50,518 nt of DNA from Aquisalinus sp. GTDB lineage: Bacteria > Pseudomonadota > Alphaproteobacteria > Caulobacterales > Parvularculaceae. The notes beneath the pieces were generated by a model. The model saw only the letters and a program-made list of their open reading frames with translations, had not been told where the DNA came from and did not search any database. This document shows, piece by piece, positions 1 to 8,121 of the stretch (within the stretch, counting starts at the first letter, position 1; every line of letters begins with the position of its first letter). Made by a program: the position numbers and the translations under genes. The DNA lies in assembly GCA_022763115.1 (NCBI GenBank), contig JALEGJ010000127.1, forward strand, positions 1 to 50,518, written 5' to 3'.

Positions 1-32
1 CCGAGAATGGCAAGTTGACGGCTTATCAATAA
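1..32 (+). CDS. C-terminal tail of an upstream gene, possibly bamB
   Basis: Only nine codons remain before a TAA at 30-32, in the frame starting at base 3; they read ENGKLTAYQ. A short tail of this kind, with a Gly-Lys-Leu-Thr-Ala stretch at the very end, fits the last beta-strand of a PQQ-repeat propeller such as BamB, the outer-membrane assembly lipoprotein that commonly lies just before der in alphaproteobacteria. The identification rests mainly on that gene order and is tentative. The 66 bases between this stop and der hold no obvious terminator, so read-through into der is possible. Confidence 0.35.
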   Translation, partial: ENGKLTAYQ

Positions 33-98
33 GCGCCCTTGACCTGATTTGCTTTCAGGCCCAGAACGCGGCCCCTTTAAGAGAAAAGCAGGTCAAGT

Positions 99-1469
99 GT
101 GCCTTTCAAGATTGCAATTATCGGTAGGCCGAATGTCGGCAAGTCCACCCTCTTCAACAGGCTGGCCGGAAAAAAACTTGCTCTCGTGGATGACCAGCCT
201 GGCGTCACTCGTGACCGACGCGAAGCGGACGGCAAGCTTGCAGACCTGAAATTCAAGATTATCGATACTGCAGGCCTCGAGGAAGCAGCGGCTGATGCAC
301 TCGAAACCCGCATGATGGCGCAGACCCGCGTGGCCATTGAAGAAGCAGATGTCTGCCTCTTCATGATTGACGCCCGCTCGGGTGTTACACCCGAAGACGA
401 AAAATTTGCGGCGATGGTCCGTCAGAGCAACAAGCCCATTATTTTGCTCGCAAACAAGGCTGAAGGTGGGGCAGGGACTGACGGTGTTTATGAAGCCTAC
501 AGTCTCGGCATAGGTGAACCTGTTCCCATCTCTGCTGAACACAATGAAGGCATGGGTGATCTCTATGCGGCCCTTCAGGCGCAGGCAGATGCCTTGAATG
601 AAAATGACACCGATGACGAAGCGTTTGCCTGGGATGATCCGCTCAAGCCATTACGCGTTGCGATTGTGGGCAGACCAAATGCCGGCAAGTCCACGCTGGT
701 CAATCAACTGATCGGGCAGGACAGGCTTCTGACAGGGCCCGAAGCTGGAATCACGAGAGATTCCATCAGTGTAGACTGGACCTGGCAAGCACCGGAGCGA
801 ACCTGGCCTGTCAAGTTGTTCGATACGGCAGGTATGCGCAAACGCGCCAAGGTACAGGAGAAACTGGAGAAACTTTCTGTATCTGACGGTATCCGCGCCG
901 TAAAATTTGCTGAAGTCGTAGTCGTACTTTTCGATGCCTGCGCCCCTCTGGAAAAGCAAGACCTGCAGATCGCCGATCTCGCCATTCGTGAAGGCCGGGC
1001 GGTCGTCATGGCGGCAAACAAATGGGACATGATTGAGGATCGGGACAAGGCCGCGCGTGACTTGCGCGAAATGGTCGGGCGCCTTTTGCCGCAGGCACCA
1101 GGCGTGCCGATAGTTTTCCTGTCAGCGCTGACCGGGCGTTCTGTTGAAAAGCTGATGCCCGCCGTCACCAGCGTCTATGTGGACTGGAACGCCAAGGTCA
1201 AAACCAGCGATCTCAATGTATGGCTGCAGGATGCCGTGCAGCGCCACCCGCCACCTGCTGTCAGTGGCCGTCGCATCCGCATAAAATACATCGCGCAAAC
1301 GCGAACGCGCCCGCCAACTTTTGTGGCACAGTGTCAGCGCGCAGATGAATTGCCGGAGAGTTATCGCCGTTATCTCGTCAATGGCATCCGGGAAGCGTTC
1401 GACCTGCCTGCCGTGCCTGTCAGATTGTATCTGAATAAGCAGAAAAATCCTTACGTGAAGGATGATTGA
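99..1469 (+). CDS. der: Ribosome-associated GTPase Der (EngA)
   Basis: Tandem-GTPase protein of 456 residues needed for assembly of the 50S ribosomal subunit. The first G domain opens with a P-loop GRPNVGKST at residues 9-17 and a DTAG switch II; the second repeats the pattern with GRPNAGKST near residue 190 and another DTAG. The C-terminal KH-like domain carries the typical ending NPYVKDD. Length matches the family. The start is GTG at 99, which places the usual PFKIAIIG right at the N-terminus; upstream AGAGAAAAG could serve as a weak ribosome binding site. The gene ends 12 bp before the convergent sigma-factor gene and no terminator hairpin is visible between them. Confidence 0.95.
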   Translation: MPFKIAIIGRPNVGKSTLFNRLAGKKLALVDDQPGVTRDRREADGKLADLKFKIIDTAGLEEAAADALETRMMAQTRVAIEEADVCLFMIDARSGVTPEDEKFAAMVRQSNKPIILLANKAEGGAGTDGVYEAYSLGIGEPVPISAEHNEGMGDLYAALQAQADALNENDTDDEAFAWDDPLKPLRVAIVGRPNAGKSTLVNQLIGQDRLLTGPEAGITRDSISVDWTWQAPERTWPVKLFDTAGMRKRAKVQEKLEKLSVSDGIRAVKFAEVVVVLFDACAPLEKQDLQIADLAIREGRAVVMAANKWDMIEDRDKAARDLREMVGRLLPQAPGVPIVFLSALTGRSVEKLMPAVTSVYVDWNAKVKTSDLNVWLQDAVQRHPPPAVSGRRIRIKYIAQTRTRPPTFVAQCQRADELPESYRRYLVNGIREAFDLPAVPVRLYLNKQKNPYVKDD

Positions 1470-1481
1470 TCGGGAAGTCAG

Positions 1482-2714
1482 CTAGCCCAGTTCTGCCAGT
1501 TTCCCTGCCAGCCATTCCGTAACAGCCGGATCAGTGCAAAGTTCCCTCGCACGGGCGTAAGCGGTTCTGGCATCTTCATAATTGCCGCGACTTCTTTCAA
1601 CATAAGCAATCGCAGCCCAGTAGGGTTGATAGGTACCAGCTTGCTCTGAGATACCTTCCAGCAATCTCGCTGCGTCATCTGCACGACCCGCCATAGCGAC
1701 AGCACTGGCCTGTGCCACCTGCGCCCCAATGGAAGGTGCAGTCCGTATCAGCCGTTCGTAAAGCAGAATAATGGCTGGCCAGTTTACGCTGCCCTGAAGC
1801 AGGCCTGAGATGTGAGCCGACTGGATCGCGGCTTCAAGCTGAAACCTGCCGGGTTCGGATAATGTTGAAGCAGCGCGAAGGGCGGTTTCAGCTTCAGCAA
1901 TGAGCGTGCGATCCCAAAGAGAAGTGTCCTGTTCCGCCAGAGGTATATACGCTGCTTGATTGCGGCGGGCACTTTTACGCGATTGTGCATAAAGCATCAG
2001 TGCCAGCAGGCCTTTTGCCTCGGCATTTTCAGGCAATAACTGAACCACCAGCCTTGCCAGCCAGATGGCTTCATCAGCAAGACCGGCTGACTTGCTTGCC
2101 TCGGTAAATGCCTCATCCCAGCCCGTACTAAAGGCCACATAGATTGCCTCGAGAACAGCTGTGATACGCGGCGTGAGTTGATCCTTTTCAGGAATTATGA
2201 AGGGAATTTGAGCCGCCTTTATCTTTCGTTTGGCGCGCACAAGCCGCTGTCCCATGGTCGCAGGCGCCACAACAAATGCCTTGGCAATATGGGTGGCCTC
2301 CAGCCCCAGAACACTTTGCAGCATCAGAGCCGTGTGTATTGAGGGGGCTATCGCCGGGTGCGCACAAACAAAGAGAAGTTTCAGCCTTTCATCCGGAAAC
2401 AATTCTTCTGAAGCGTCACGCAATCTATGGGCCTCTTCTGTCATCATGGTAAGGTCGGGCATTACTCTCTCGCGTACGGCCTCATGACGTGCCCCATCTA
2501 TCAGTGTGCGGCGTGCTGTTGTCAGCAGCCAGGCCTCGGGAGAGGTCGGAACGCCGGACTTTGGCCAGTGCTCAAGGGCGGCCTGAAAGGCCCCGGCAAG
2601 GGCATCTTCTGCCAGCGCCACATCACGCGTGCGGGCAGCGAGAATGGCAACAAGCCTGCTGTAGGAGGTGCGGGCGGTTTCAGCCGCCAGTGTGTAGCTG
2701 TCTTCCGCCCGCAT
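1482..2714 (-). CDS. ECF42-type RNA polymerase sigma factor with C-terminal TPR-like extension
   Basis: Alternative sigma factor of 410 residues, about twice the size of a plain ECF sigma. The N-terminal third has the sigma2/sigma4 pattern (AEDALAGAFQAALEHW, PEAWLLTTARRTLID; then AKAFVVAPATMGQRLVRAKRKI as the region 4 helix-turn-helix). The remaining part is helical and TPR-like with no anti-sigma-like segment. This architecture and the two adjacent DGPF genes define the ECF42 group. An in-frame ATG at 2780 would overlap the upstream gene; I chose ATG at 2714, which lies five bases after the upstream stop and has AGGCGA as a ribosome binding site inside that gene. No anti-sigma gene is adjacent; in this group the C-terminal extension is thought to control activity. 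Confidence 0.88.
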   Translation of the reverse strand: MRAEDSYTLAAETARTSYSRLVAILAARTRDVALAEDALAGAFQAALEHWPKSGVPTSPEAWLLTTARRTLIDGARHEAVRERVMPDLTMMTEEAHRLRDASEELFPDERLKLLFVCAHPAIAPSIHTALMLQSVLGLEATHIAKAFVVAPATMGQRLVRAKRKIKAAQIPFIIPEKDQLTPRITAVLEAIYVAFSTGWDEAFTEASKSAGLADEAIWLARLVVQLLPENAEAKGLLALMLYAQSRKSARRNQAAYIPLAEQDTSLWDRTLIAEAETALRAASTLSEPGRFQLEAAIQSAHISGLLQGSVNWPAIILLYERLIRTAPSIGAQVAQASAVAMAGRADDAARLLEGISEQAGTYQPYWAAIAYVERSRGNYEDARTAYARARELCTDPAVTEWLAGKLAELG

Positions 2715-2719
2715 GATGG

Positions 2720-3073
2720 TCAGTCGCCTATGTTCCAGATGGGACGAACCTCGACAGTACCTGTCGAGGCACAGGGACATTGCGCAGCCCAGTCAAGAGC
2801 GGCGTCAAGATCAGGTACATCAATCAGGTAAAAACCGCCGAGATGTTCCTTTGCCTCAACAAAAGGACCGTCCTGTACCTGCATGGTATTATTGTGATTA
2901 CGGATAATCGCGCCCGTAGCTGACGGTTCAAGAGGTTCACCAGCGACGAAGGCACCAGCTTCCTGCAGTGAGGTTGTGTAGGCATTGTAAGCACCCATCA
3001 GTTCACCCATTTCGGCTTCGTTGAGGTTCATAAAGACGTTTTCATCTTCGTACAGAGCTAGCATATATTGCAT
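2720..3073 (-). CDS. YCII-related DGPF-domain protein (downstream copy)
   Basis: Small dimeric alpha-beta barrel protein of 117 residues in the YCII/DGPF family, the hallmark partner of ECF42 sigma factors. The signature VQDGPFVEAKEHLGGFYLID sits at about residues 66-85, containing the name-giving DGPF. The N-terminus MQYMLALYEDE is the family's first strand. The enzymatic or sensory role is unknown; no signal peptide or membrane segment is seen, so it should be cytoplasmic. It lies three bases after the sister copy and five bases before the sigma gene, so all three are almost certainly one transcript read from the ECF42-like promoter upstream of the first gene. Confidence 0.88.
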   Translation of the reverse strand: MQYMLALYEDENVFMNLNEAEMGELMGAYNAYTTSLQEAGAFVAGEPLEPSATGAIIRNHNNTMQVQDGPFVEAKEHLGGFYLIDVPDLDAALDWAAQCPCASTGTVEVRPIWNIGD

Positions 3074-3076
3074 GTC

Positions 3077-3445
3077 TTATTTCTCCTCTTCGAGGGTGGC
3101 AACTTTGCGTAACTCGACAAGGCCCGTGGCCGCCGCCGGACACTTCGCCGCCCATTCTTTTGTTGCTTCAAATGAGGGCACATCGATAATGAAGTATCCG
3201 CCAAGTTGCTCCTTGGTGTCCGCAAACGGACCATCCTGTACTTGACGCTTGCCATCGCGAACCCGGACACAGGTTGCTGTATCCGGTGTTTCAAGAGCGT
3301 TGCCGCTCAGTGTCACGCCTGCTTCCTGCATCTCGGTGGAGTATTTGAACCATGGGCCCATATAGGCTTCAAACGCGCCGGGTTCGGTGGATTTGCGCGC
3401 TGCCATATCCTCTTCGGATTCAGCAGCAACAATCATGTATTGCAT
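3077..3445 (-). CDS. YCII-related DGPF-domain protein (first gene of the ECF42 operon)
   Basis: Second YCII/DGPF family member, 122 residues, starting MQYMIVAAESEED and carrying VQDGPFADTKEQLGGYFIID at about residues 69-88. It is related to, but clearly diverged from, the neighbouring 117-residue copy, most of all before the motif, so the pair is an old duplication and not a recent one. An AGGAG ribosome binding site precedes the ATG at 3445 with proper spacing. As the promoter-proximal gene it should be the most strongly expressed member of the operon. A role in sensing or handling a small molecule for the sigma factor is plausible but unproven for the whole family. Confidence 0.88.
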   Translation of the reverse strand: MQYMIVAAESEEDMAARKSTEPGAFEAYMGPWFKYSTEMQEAGVTLSGNALETPDTATCVRVRDGKRQVQDGPFADTKEQLGGYFIIDVPSFEATKEWAAKCPAAATGLVELRKVATLEEEK

Positions 3446-3504
3446 CTGGGGTCTCCTGTTTTTGCCAGTGTATCATGAAGCGCGTCATGCGCGCTCATTC
3501 ACAT

Positions 3505-3531
3505 GACGTGCATGGTTCTGCTCTTTCGACA
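3505..3531 (-). promoter_or_regulatory. Predicted ECF42-dependent promoter
   Basis: Read on the minus strand, TGTCGA (3531 to 3526) is followed after 17 bases by CGTC (3508 to 3505). This matches what I recall of the conserved ECF42 promoter, TGTCGA at -35 and CGA/TC at -10. It lies about 60 bases upstream of the first DGPF gene, giving a leader of roughly 50 nt, and implies autoregulation of the operon. The site sits just beyond the stop of lipB. Confidence 0.7.
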
Positions 3532-3543
3532 GGCAGCATGATT

Positions 3544-4257
3544 TTATCTGAAATCAGGAAGATCAATCCGGGTGACGGGACCAAATATCGGCTCGAACGC
3601 ACTTTGCAGCGCAGCATCAGCTTCTTCCATTGTCACAGGTCTGCCAAGATCAACAAGGCTGGTGACCCCCAGGCCTTGTTCCGAGATCCCGCAAGGGGTT
3701 ATCCCGTCAAAGTGTGACAAGTCCGGCTCAACATTCAGAGCTATGCCGTGAAAGGTGACCCAGCGGCGAATGCGTACACCAATAGCAGCGATCTTGTCCT
3801 CGTGCCGCGCAGCAGCAGGCTTTGTGCGATCTACCCAGACGCCGACCCGGCCATCGCGAATCTCACCAGTCAAATTGAACTTGTCCAAAGCGGAAATGAT
3901 CCAGCGTTCAAGGTCCTGAACATAACGCCGCACATCTTTGGTGCGACGCCCAAGATCAAGCATTACATAAGCAACCCGCTGGCCCGGGCCATGATAGGTG
4001 AACTCACCGCCGCGCCGTGTTTTATAAACCGGAAAACGATCGGGCATCAGCAGGTCTTCTACCCTGGCGCTGGTGCCACCGGTATAAAGAGGCGGGTGCT
4101 CCAGAAACCAGACAAGCTCTTCTGCGTCACCGGCATGAACAGCCGCGGCGCGGGCTTCCATAAAGGCGACAGCCGCCTCGTAATCCACAGGCTTATTGGA
4201 AACAGCTAACTGAACAGGTGTTTCAAGCCAGTTGCGATGTTCTGATTGCGTATCCAT
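3544..4257 (-). CDS. lipB: Octanoyl-[acyl carrier protein]-protein N-octanoyltransferase LipB
   Basis: Moves octanoyl groups from acyl carrier protein to lipoyl domains of pyruvate and 2-oxoglutarate dehydrogenases, the first step of endogenous lipoate synthesis. The 237-residue protein has the family motif [13 protein letters not shown] (residues 81-92 region), the catalytic lysine in DKIAAIGVR (Lys155) and the thioester cysteine in TPCGI (Cys189). The frame stays open to an ATG at 4341 (265 residues), but residues before 4257 look unlike LipB and neither start has a strong ribosome binding site; [10 protein letters not shown] at 4257 gives the usual length. LipA is not in the window. Confidence 0.92.
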   Translation of the reverse strand: MDTQSEHRNWLETPVQLAVSNKPVDYEAAVAFMEARAAAVHAGDAEELVWFLEHPPLYTGGTSARVEDLLMPDRFPVYKTRRGGEFTYHGPGQRVAYVMLDLGRRTKDVRRYVQDLERWIISALDKFNLTGEIRDGRVGVWVDRTKPAAARHEDKIAAIGVRIRRWVTFHGIALNVEPDLSHFDGITPCGISEQGLGVTSLVDLGRPVTMEEADAALQSAFEPIFGPVTRIDLPDFR

Positions 4258-4352
4258 GAATGGCGCGTAGCCTCTGGCATATGGTGCCTCCAGAGAGACA
4301 ATAGGTAAACCGCCCGCCTTCACTTTGTTTCGGCGTGGCATCCGTTTCGAAC

Positions 4353-4398
4353 GCTTCAGCTTTTCACGCTGAAGCTAGATTTTGGCTTTGCCAAAATC
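4353..4398. repeat. Two adjacent perfect hairpins between tRNA-Leu and lipB
   Basis: First inverted repeat: GCTTCAGC at 4353-4360 and GCTGAAGC at 4368-4375, loop of seven. Second: GATTTTGGC at 4378-4386 and GCCAAAATC at 4390-4398, loop of three. They are separated by two bases. On the minus strand they lie 12 bases after the tRNA-Leu 3' end and just before lipB, so they may end or process the tRNA transcript. Neither is followed by a T run, so classic intrinsic termination is not certain. Confidence 0.6.
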
Positions 4399-4410
4399 AG
4401 CGAAAGCGGA

Positions 4411-4497
4411 TGGTGCGGTCGAGAAGACTCGAACTTCCACGGGAGTTACCCCACAGCGACCTCAACGCTGCGCGTCTACCAATTCCGCCACGACCGC
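4411..4497 (-). tRNA. tRNA-Leu (anticodon GAG)
   Basis: Complete class II tRNA of 87 nt including an encoded CCA (4411-4413 on the plus strand). The acceptor stem GCGGTCG pairs with CGACCGC, the D arm has AATTGGTAGAC, and the anticodon stem CAGCG/CGCTG encloses loop TTGAGGT, giving anticodon GAG (complement at 4461-4463). The short variable arm and TTCGAGT T loop are standard. It reads CUC and CUU leucine codons. Confidence 0.95.
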
Positions 4498-4594
4498 ATT
4501 CCAAGGTGGCTATGATCGCATCTCGTAGGTGCGAGCGCGTTGACTAGCAAAAGGCATACGCTGTGTGAAGCGTTTTTTCGACATGCTGATCGTC

Positions 4595-5368
4595 TCAACC
4601 AAACCTGGAAAAGTCGGGCTTCCGCTTTTCCAGAAATGCCATGACGGCCTCTTTCATTTCATCAGACTCTGCACACTTTGCCAGAACCTGCATTTCATGT
4701 TCGATCCGCTCCATCAGGGCTGACGTATCGCCGCGCATCATCTGTTTGGTGAGGCGCACCGACTCTGGTGGCTTTGATGCAATGTTCAGACAGGCAGCCA
4801 ATGCCGTTTCTTCAAGTTCAGCATGGGGGACCACCCGGTTGACCAAACCCATCTGTTGTGCTCGGTCCGCACTGATCCAGTCACCGGTCAGGAGGATTTC
4901 GGCAGCTGCCTGCCAGCCCAGGAACTGCGGCATCAGCATGGTTGTACCGGCTTCGGGGACGATCCCGAGACTGACAAAAGGCGCGAGAAAGCGTGCCTGC
5001 TCGGAAGCAAAAACAAGATCGACACTGGATAACAACGTGATGCCTATCCCGACAGCAGGTCCGTTGACGGCGGCAACAACAGGCTTTTCTGCCGTTGCTG
5101 CCAGCTTCATCAACGTCATGGACGGATTTTCCTGGGTTTTGTCGGCGTCTTTGATTGCAAGGAATGAAGACATGTCGTTACCCGCGGTGAACATGTCTCC
5201 TTCACCTTCCAGCAACAATACCCGGACTGATCTCGTTTCTTCAGCGTGCCGGAAAGCGTCGCACAGCGCCCTGTACATTTCAGGCAGCAGGGAGTTCTTC
5301 TTTTCCGGATGGTTGATTTTGACGCGGAGGATACCGCGATCTTCGTGCACCACAATCTTGTCTGTCAT
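4595..5368 (-). CDS. Enoyl-CoA hydratase/isomerase family protein, delta3-delta2-enoyl-CoA isomerase-like
   Basis: Crotonase-fold protein of 257 residues. The oxyanion-hole loop FTAGNDMSSF and second loop GPAVGIGITLLSS are present. Both glutamates that a classic hydratase uses are absent: the GGGxE position reads GIGIT, and the QPE position is Phe in FLAPF. A glutamate instead appears in LGIVPEAGTT, where delta3-delta2-enoyl-CoA isomerases of the ECI1/ECI2 type carry their base. I therefore favour an isomerase that shifts cis/trans-3 double bonds of unsaturated fatty acids into beta-oxidation. The start at 5368 (MTDKIVVHED) has a GAGGAAA ribosome binding site; an ATG 57 bases upstream has none. 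It stands alone, divergent from the GST gene. Confidence 0.82.
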   Translation of the reverse strand: MTDKIVVHEDRGILRVKINHPEKKNSLLPEMYRALCDAFRHAEETRSVRVLLLEGEGDMFTAGNDMSSFLAIKDADKTQENPSMTLMKLAATAEKPVVAAVNGPAVGIGITLLSSVDLVFASEQARFLAPFVSLGIVPEAGTTMLMPQFLGWQAAAEILLTGDWISADRAQQMGLVNRVVPHAELEETALAACLNIASKPPESVRLTKQMMRGDTSALMERIEHEMQVLAKCAESDEMKEAVMAFLEKRKPDFSRFG

Positions 5369-5476
5369 GGGTTTCCTCGTCAGTTCTGTTGACTGAAACT
5401 GACGCAACTTGTGGCTTGAAGGCAAGGCCGAGACACAGTTGCGCGCGCTGGCAACTGCGCGCTAACTGGGGAGATT

Positions 5477-6157
5477 ATGAGCGGGAGTAGCGATATGGCG
5501 AATGATTTGACTCTGGTTATCGGCAGCAAGAACCTGTCCTCGTGGTCGCTACGGCCATGGCTGGTCATGAAGGCTTTTGATATTTCTTTTAACGAGGTCC
5601 TGATTCGTCTCGATCAACCGGAAAGCAGGGCAGCCCTGAAAGCACATTCCCCCTCTGGTCTGGTCCCCTGTTTACGACATGGTGAACTTGCGATCTGGGA
5701 CTCTCTGGCCATCACCGAGTATCTTGCGGAATTGTATCCTGAAAAGAAGCTCTGGCCGGAAAACCCTTCAGCGCGCGCCTTGGCTCGCTCAATGTCTGCG
5801 GAGATGCATTCCGGTTTTTCCAACATCAGGGATACATGGCCCATGGAGTTTGCCCGGGAAGGGGCGCAGGTCTGGGGCGGGCCAGGCGTGCACAAGGACA
5901 TTGGCCGCTTGCAATATCTCTGGAATGAGGCGTTGGAAGCCTATGGAACGGGCGAAGATACTTCTTTTCTATTTGGCGAGTTCTCTATTGCTGATGCCAT
6001 GTTTGCGCCTGTGGTATCGCGCTTGCGCACCTATGGCCCGGTCCGCGTCTCTACGCGTATCGCAGCCTGGCTGGAGAATATCTGGAACCTTCCTGCCATG
6101 AAAGAATGGGGGCAGGGCGCTCGGCATGAAGTTGACAAAGGTTGGTATAAAGGCTGA
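5477..6157 (+). CDS. Glutathione S-transferase family protein
   Basis: Cytosolic GST of 226 residues. The N-terminal thioredoxin-like domain begins LTLVIGSKNLSSWSLRPWL, in which the serines of NLSSWS are the likely glutathione-activating residues, followed by SGLVPCL (cis-proline) and the glutathione gamma-glutamyl contact in WDSLAITEYLAE. The all-helical C-terminal domain has the usual FGEFSIADAMFAPVV N-capping motif. The sequence resembles the serine-type GSTs common in alphaproteobacteria, which are usually annotated without a known substrate. A GGGGAG ribosome binding site precedes ATG 5477. It converges on the Zur-like gene with nine bases between stops. Confidence 0.88.
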   Translation: MSGSSDMANDLTLVIGSKNLSSWSLRPWLVMKAFDISFNEVLIRLDQPESRAALKAHSPSGLVPCLRHGELAIWDSLAITEYLAELYPEKKLWPENPSARALARSMSAEMHSGFSNIRDTWPMEFAREGAQVWGGPGVHKDIGRLQYLWNEALEAYGTGEDTSFLFGEFSIADAMFAPVVSRLRTYGPVRVSTRIAAWLENIWNLPAMKEWGQGARHEVDKGWYKG

Positions 6158-6166
6158 TGCAGAGAT

Positions 6167-6604
6167 TCAGGCCGCAGCTGGCTCAACGCAGCGAGAGCAG
6201 ACCCCTTTGATCTCAAGCCGGGCAGCAGACATACGGAAGCCTTTTTCAATCACAACAGCTCTGACATTGGATTCGACTGATGTCGCATGACTGGTATTGG
6301 TCTCAATTTCCTGAACCTGAGAGCATTTGTCACAGACCAGAAAAGTCTCCACTTCATGAGGCTTGTCATGATTGCAGCGAACAAAAGCATTTAAGGCGTC
6401 CAGCTTGTGAACGAGTCCTTTTTGCTCCAGTCCTTCCAGCGCCCGGTAAATGGTCATAGGAGCGCGCACACCGCTGCTTTTCAGGACATCCAGCAGGTCA
6501 TATGCCTTTTGAGGTCGATCAGTCAGTTTCATCGCCTCATAGACCATCGCCTCATTTTTCGTCAGATTCTTTGGCGTATCATCGCCGTGGTCGTCATGTG
6601 CCAT
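6167..6604 (-). CDS. zur: Fur-family transcriptional repressor, probably zinc regulator Zur
   Basis: Metal-sensing DNA-binding protein of about 145 residues. The winged helix includes KAYDLLDVLKSSG and APMTIYRALEGLEQKGLVHKL; the dimerization domain has HDKPHE followed by the structural-zinc cysteine pairs CDKC and CSRC. The short length, CxxC pair set and CNHDKPH motif fit Zur better than iron-sensing Fur. Three in-frame ATGs occur at 6616, 6607 and 6604; only the last is well spaced from GGGGA, so I chose it. Zinc-bound Zur normally represses high-affinity zinc uptake; no znuABC genes are in the window. The tandem operator directly upstream suggests autoregulation. Confidence 0.82.
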   Translation of the reverse strand: MAHDDHGDDTPKNLTKNEAMVYEAMKLTDRPQKAYDLLDVLKSSGVRAPMTIYRALEGLEQKGLVHKLDALNAFVRCNHDKPHEVETFLVCDKCSQVQEIETNTSHATSVESNVRAVVIEKGFRMSAARLEIKGVCSRCVEPAAA

Positions 6605-6619
6605 CATATTCCCCATCGT

Positions 6620-6644
6620 GTTATATCAATGTTATATCATTAAC
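6620..6644. promoter_or_regulatory. Candidate Zur operator upstream of zur
   Basis: GTTATATCA occurs at 6620-6628 and again at 6631-6639, one helical turn apart, and the second copy is followed by TTAAC to give the imperfect palindrome GTTATATCATTAAC. A+T-rich GTTATA/TATAAC half-sites are typical of alphaproteobacterial Zur boxes. On the minus strand the same bases hold TATAAC, a likely -10, so binding would block zur transcription. Confidence 0.5.
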
Positions 6645-6711
6645 ACCGACACGGAGCCACCCGTAAATACCAATAAAGTGCACTCTTCGCGCGATGGTCA
6701 ACAACAGGTTG

Positions 6712-7677
6712 TCAGGCTGACTTTCTGACGGGCTCTTTGTCCATCGCAAGGTGTAACTCTCTGAATAATGTTTCCCTTACCCATTTATGACGCTGGTCGT
6801 GTGTCCAGTTCGGGTGCCAACCTGCGAATGTTGTAAGTTTGGGCACCTGTGTAGGCGGTGCGAATGTATATACTTCATCGGCAAAGGTACTGATGAACCC
6901 CTCGGGCGCTGTCAGAACACAGTCAGAATCCATAACCAGATACCTGGCGGTAAAAAAGCTGTAAGTGCGATATTTGATACGCCTCGACATGCCTAGTCTG
7001 GCAAGTTCCTGATCCATGACTCCTGTATCCTTTCCGCCAGGATTGACCAGGATATGTTCAAGACCTATGTATTGTTTAAGAGACATCTTCTTGCCAGCAA
7101 GTGGGTGATCCTTGCGGATCGCACATATGTATTGTTCTTCAAAAACAGGCTTTTGTACGAACTGGTCAAGATCAAGACCCGGGGGCACGTCGACAAACGC
7201 AATGTCGGGCATGAAGACCAGGTCAATCTGACCGGAAACAAGATCATTCGCTGCAGCAAAGGTGAGGTCTGAAATATCCAGTTCGATGCCTGGCGCAATC
7301 GCACTAATGCTGCGTGCCCATGTACTTGCGATAAGATAATTGCGATATTCCTTGCAAGCAATCCGCACACGCCCTTTATAAGTCCCCGGGTCGAACGTAT
7401 CGGAAATTCTGAGAATGTCGCGCATTCTCTCTACGGCATGAGCCACAGCGGGTTGTAACTTATCTGCTTTGGGTGTCGGTAGCATGGTGCGTCCTGACTT
7501 CACCAGAAGAGGATCATTGAATACATCGCGAAGTCGGCTGAGTGTGCGACTCATTGCAGGTTGCGACAAATCAAGACGAGCTGCTGCCTCTGTAACATTT
7601 CGCTCTGTCAGCAACCAGTGAAGGGCCAGCAGAAGATTCAGATCGAGGCTTTCGAGTGTTCTTTCTTTCATGCTCAA
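6712..7677 (-). CDS. LysR-family transcriptional regulator
   Basis: Regulator of 321 residues. The N-terminal winged helix-turn-helix reads ERNVTEAAARLDLSQPAMSR, followed by LSRLRDVFNDPLLVKSG, which matches the NodD/NahR/LinR-like branch of LysR proteins (LDLNLLLALHWLL start). The C-terminal periplasmic-binding-like domain, from about residue 95, would bind the inducer. It is divergent from the small secreted-protein gene, and the 117-bp gap holds an interrupted palindrome of LysR type, so the regulator probably controls that gene and itself. The inducer cannot be read from the sequence. An alternative ATG two codons in makes no practical difference. Confidence 0.9.
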   Translation of the reverse strand: MSMKERTLESLDLNLLLALHWLLTERNVTEAAARLDLSQPAMSRTLSRLRDVFNDPLLVKSGRTMLPTPKADKLQPAVAHAVERMRDILRISDTFDPGTYKGRVRIACKEYRNYLIASTWARSISAIAPGIELDISDLTFAAANDLVSGQIDLVFMPDIAFVDVPPGLDLDQFVQKPVFEEQYICAIRKDHPLAGKKMSLKQYIGLEHILVNPGGKDTGVMDQELARLGMSRRIKYRTYSFFTARYLVMDSDCVLTAPEGFISTFADEVYTFAPPTQVPKLTTFAGWHPNWTHDQRHKWVRETLFRELHLAMDKEPVRKSA

Positions 7678-7691
7678 TTGTTATAAAAGTC

Positions 7692-7712
7692 ATTCATTAA
7701 ATGCATTTGAAT
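7692..7712. promoter_or_regulatory. Candidate LysR binding site
   Basis: ATTCA at 7692-7696 and TGAAT at 7708-7712 form an interrupted palindrome with an 11-bp spacer whose core AAATGCATTT (7699-7708) is itself palindromic. It lies 15 bp upstream of the LysR start, in the divergent gap, the usual place for an autoregulatory LysR site. Confidence 0.45.
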
Positions 7713-7794
7713 TATGACATACACGAACCCAAATGGCAATCATTCGGGCATAAATGTCTGGACACCAAGTAACCCAACTCTGAGAGACTCTGAC

Positions 7795-8085
7795 ATGCTG
7801 AAATCATCTATCGCCGCTATTGCTCTATCTTCCATCACTATTCTATCTGCCGCACCTGCATTTGCTGGTACGCAAGATGATGTACGTACATGCCGTGCCG
7901 CACTTGCCGAAGATGGCCGGTTGAACATGGATAACTATCGTCTTGATTTTGAAGGGAAAAAAGGAAACCGTGTGCGCACACTGACACTTGAGGCTATTTC
8001 ATCTGACGATGCCCCTAACTATGAAGTGAAGTGCACAATTGAACGCTCCGCCGTCACGAAACTTGAGCTGACTGAGCTGAACTAA
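7795..8085 (+). CDS. Small secreted or periplasmic protein of unknown function
   Basis: Protein of 96 residues with a clear signal peptide: MLKSSIAAIALSSITIL followed by the signal-peptidase I site APAFA-G near residue 24. The mature part is about 72 residues, charged, and has two cysteines (VRTCRA and EVKCTI) that could form one disulfide. I recognise no family. The frame opens earlier at 7714, but the residues before 7795 do not look coding and the signal peptide starts at 7795. A strong terminator follows. Its position opposite the LysR gene suggests LysR control. The next gene encodes a CPWC protein of the DsbA superfamily, though a terminator separates them. Confidence 0.7.
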   Translation: MLKSSIAAIALSSITILSAAPAFAGTQDDVRTCRAALAEDGRLNMDNYRLDFEGKKGNRVRTLTLEAISSDDAPNYEVKCTIERSAVTKLELTELN

Positions 8086-8121
8086 TTTGACAGTTCTGTG
8101 ACGAATTAGAATTTCTAATGG

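Noticed and set aside
4411..4497. tRNA-Leu as an attachment site for an integrated element
   Set aside because: No integrase, no direct repeat of the tRNA end and no change in composition were seen on either side.
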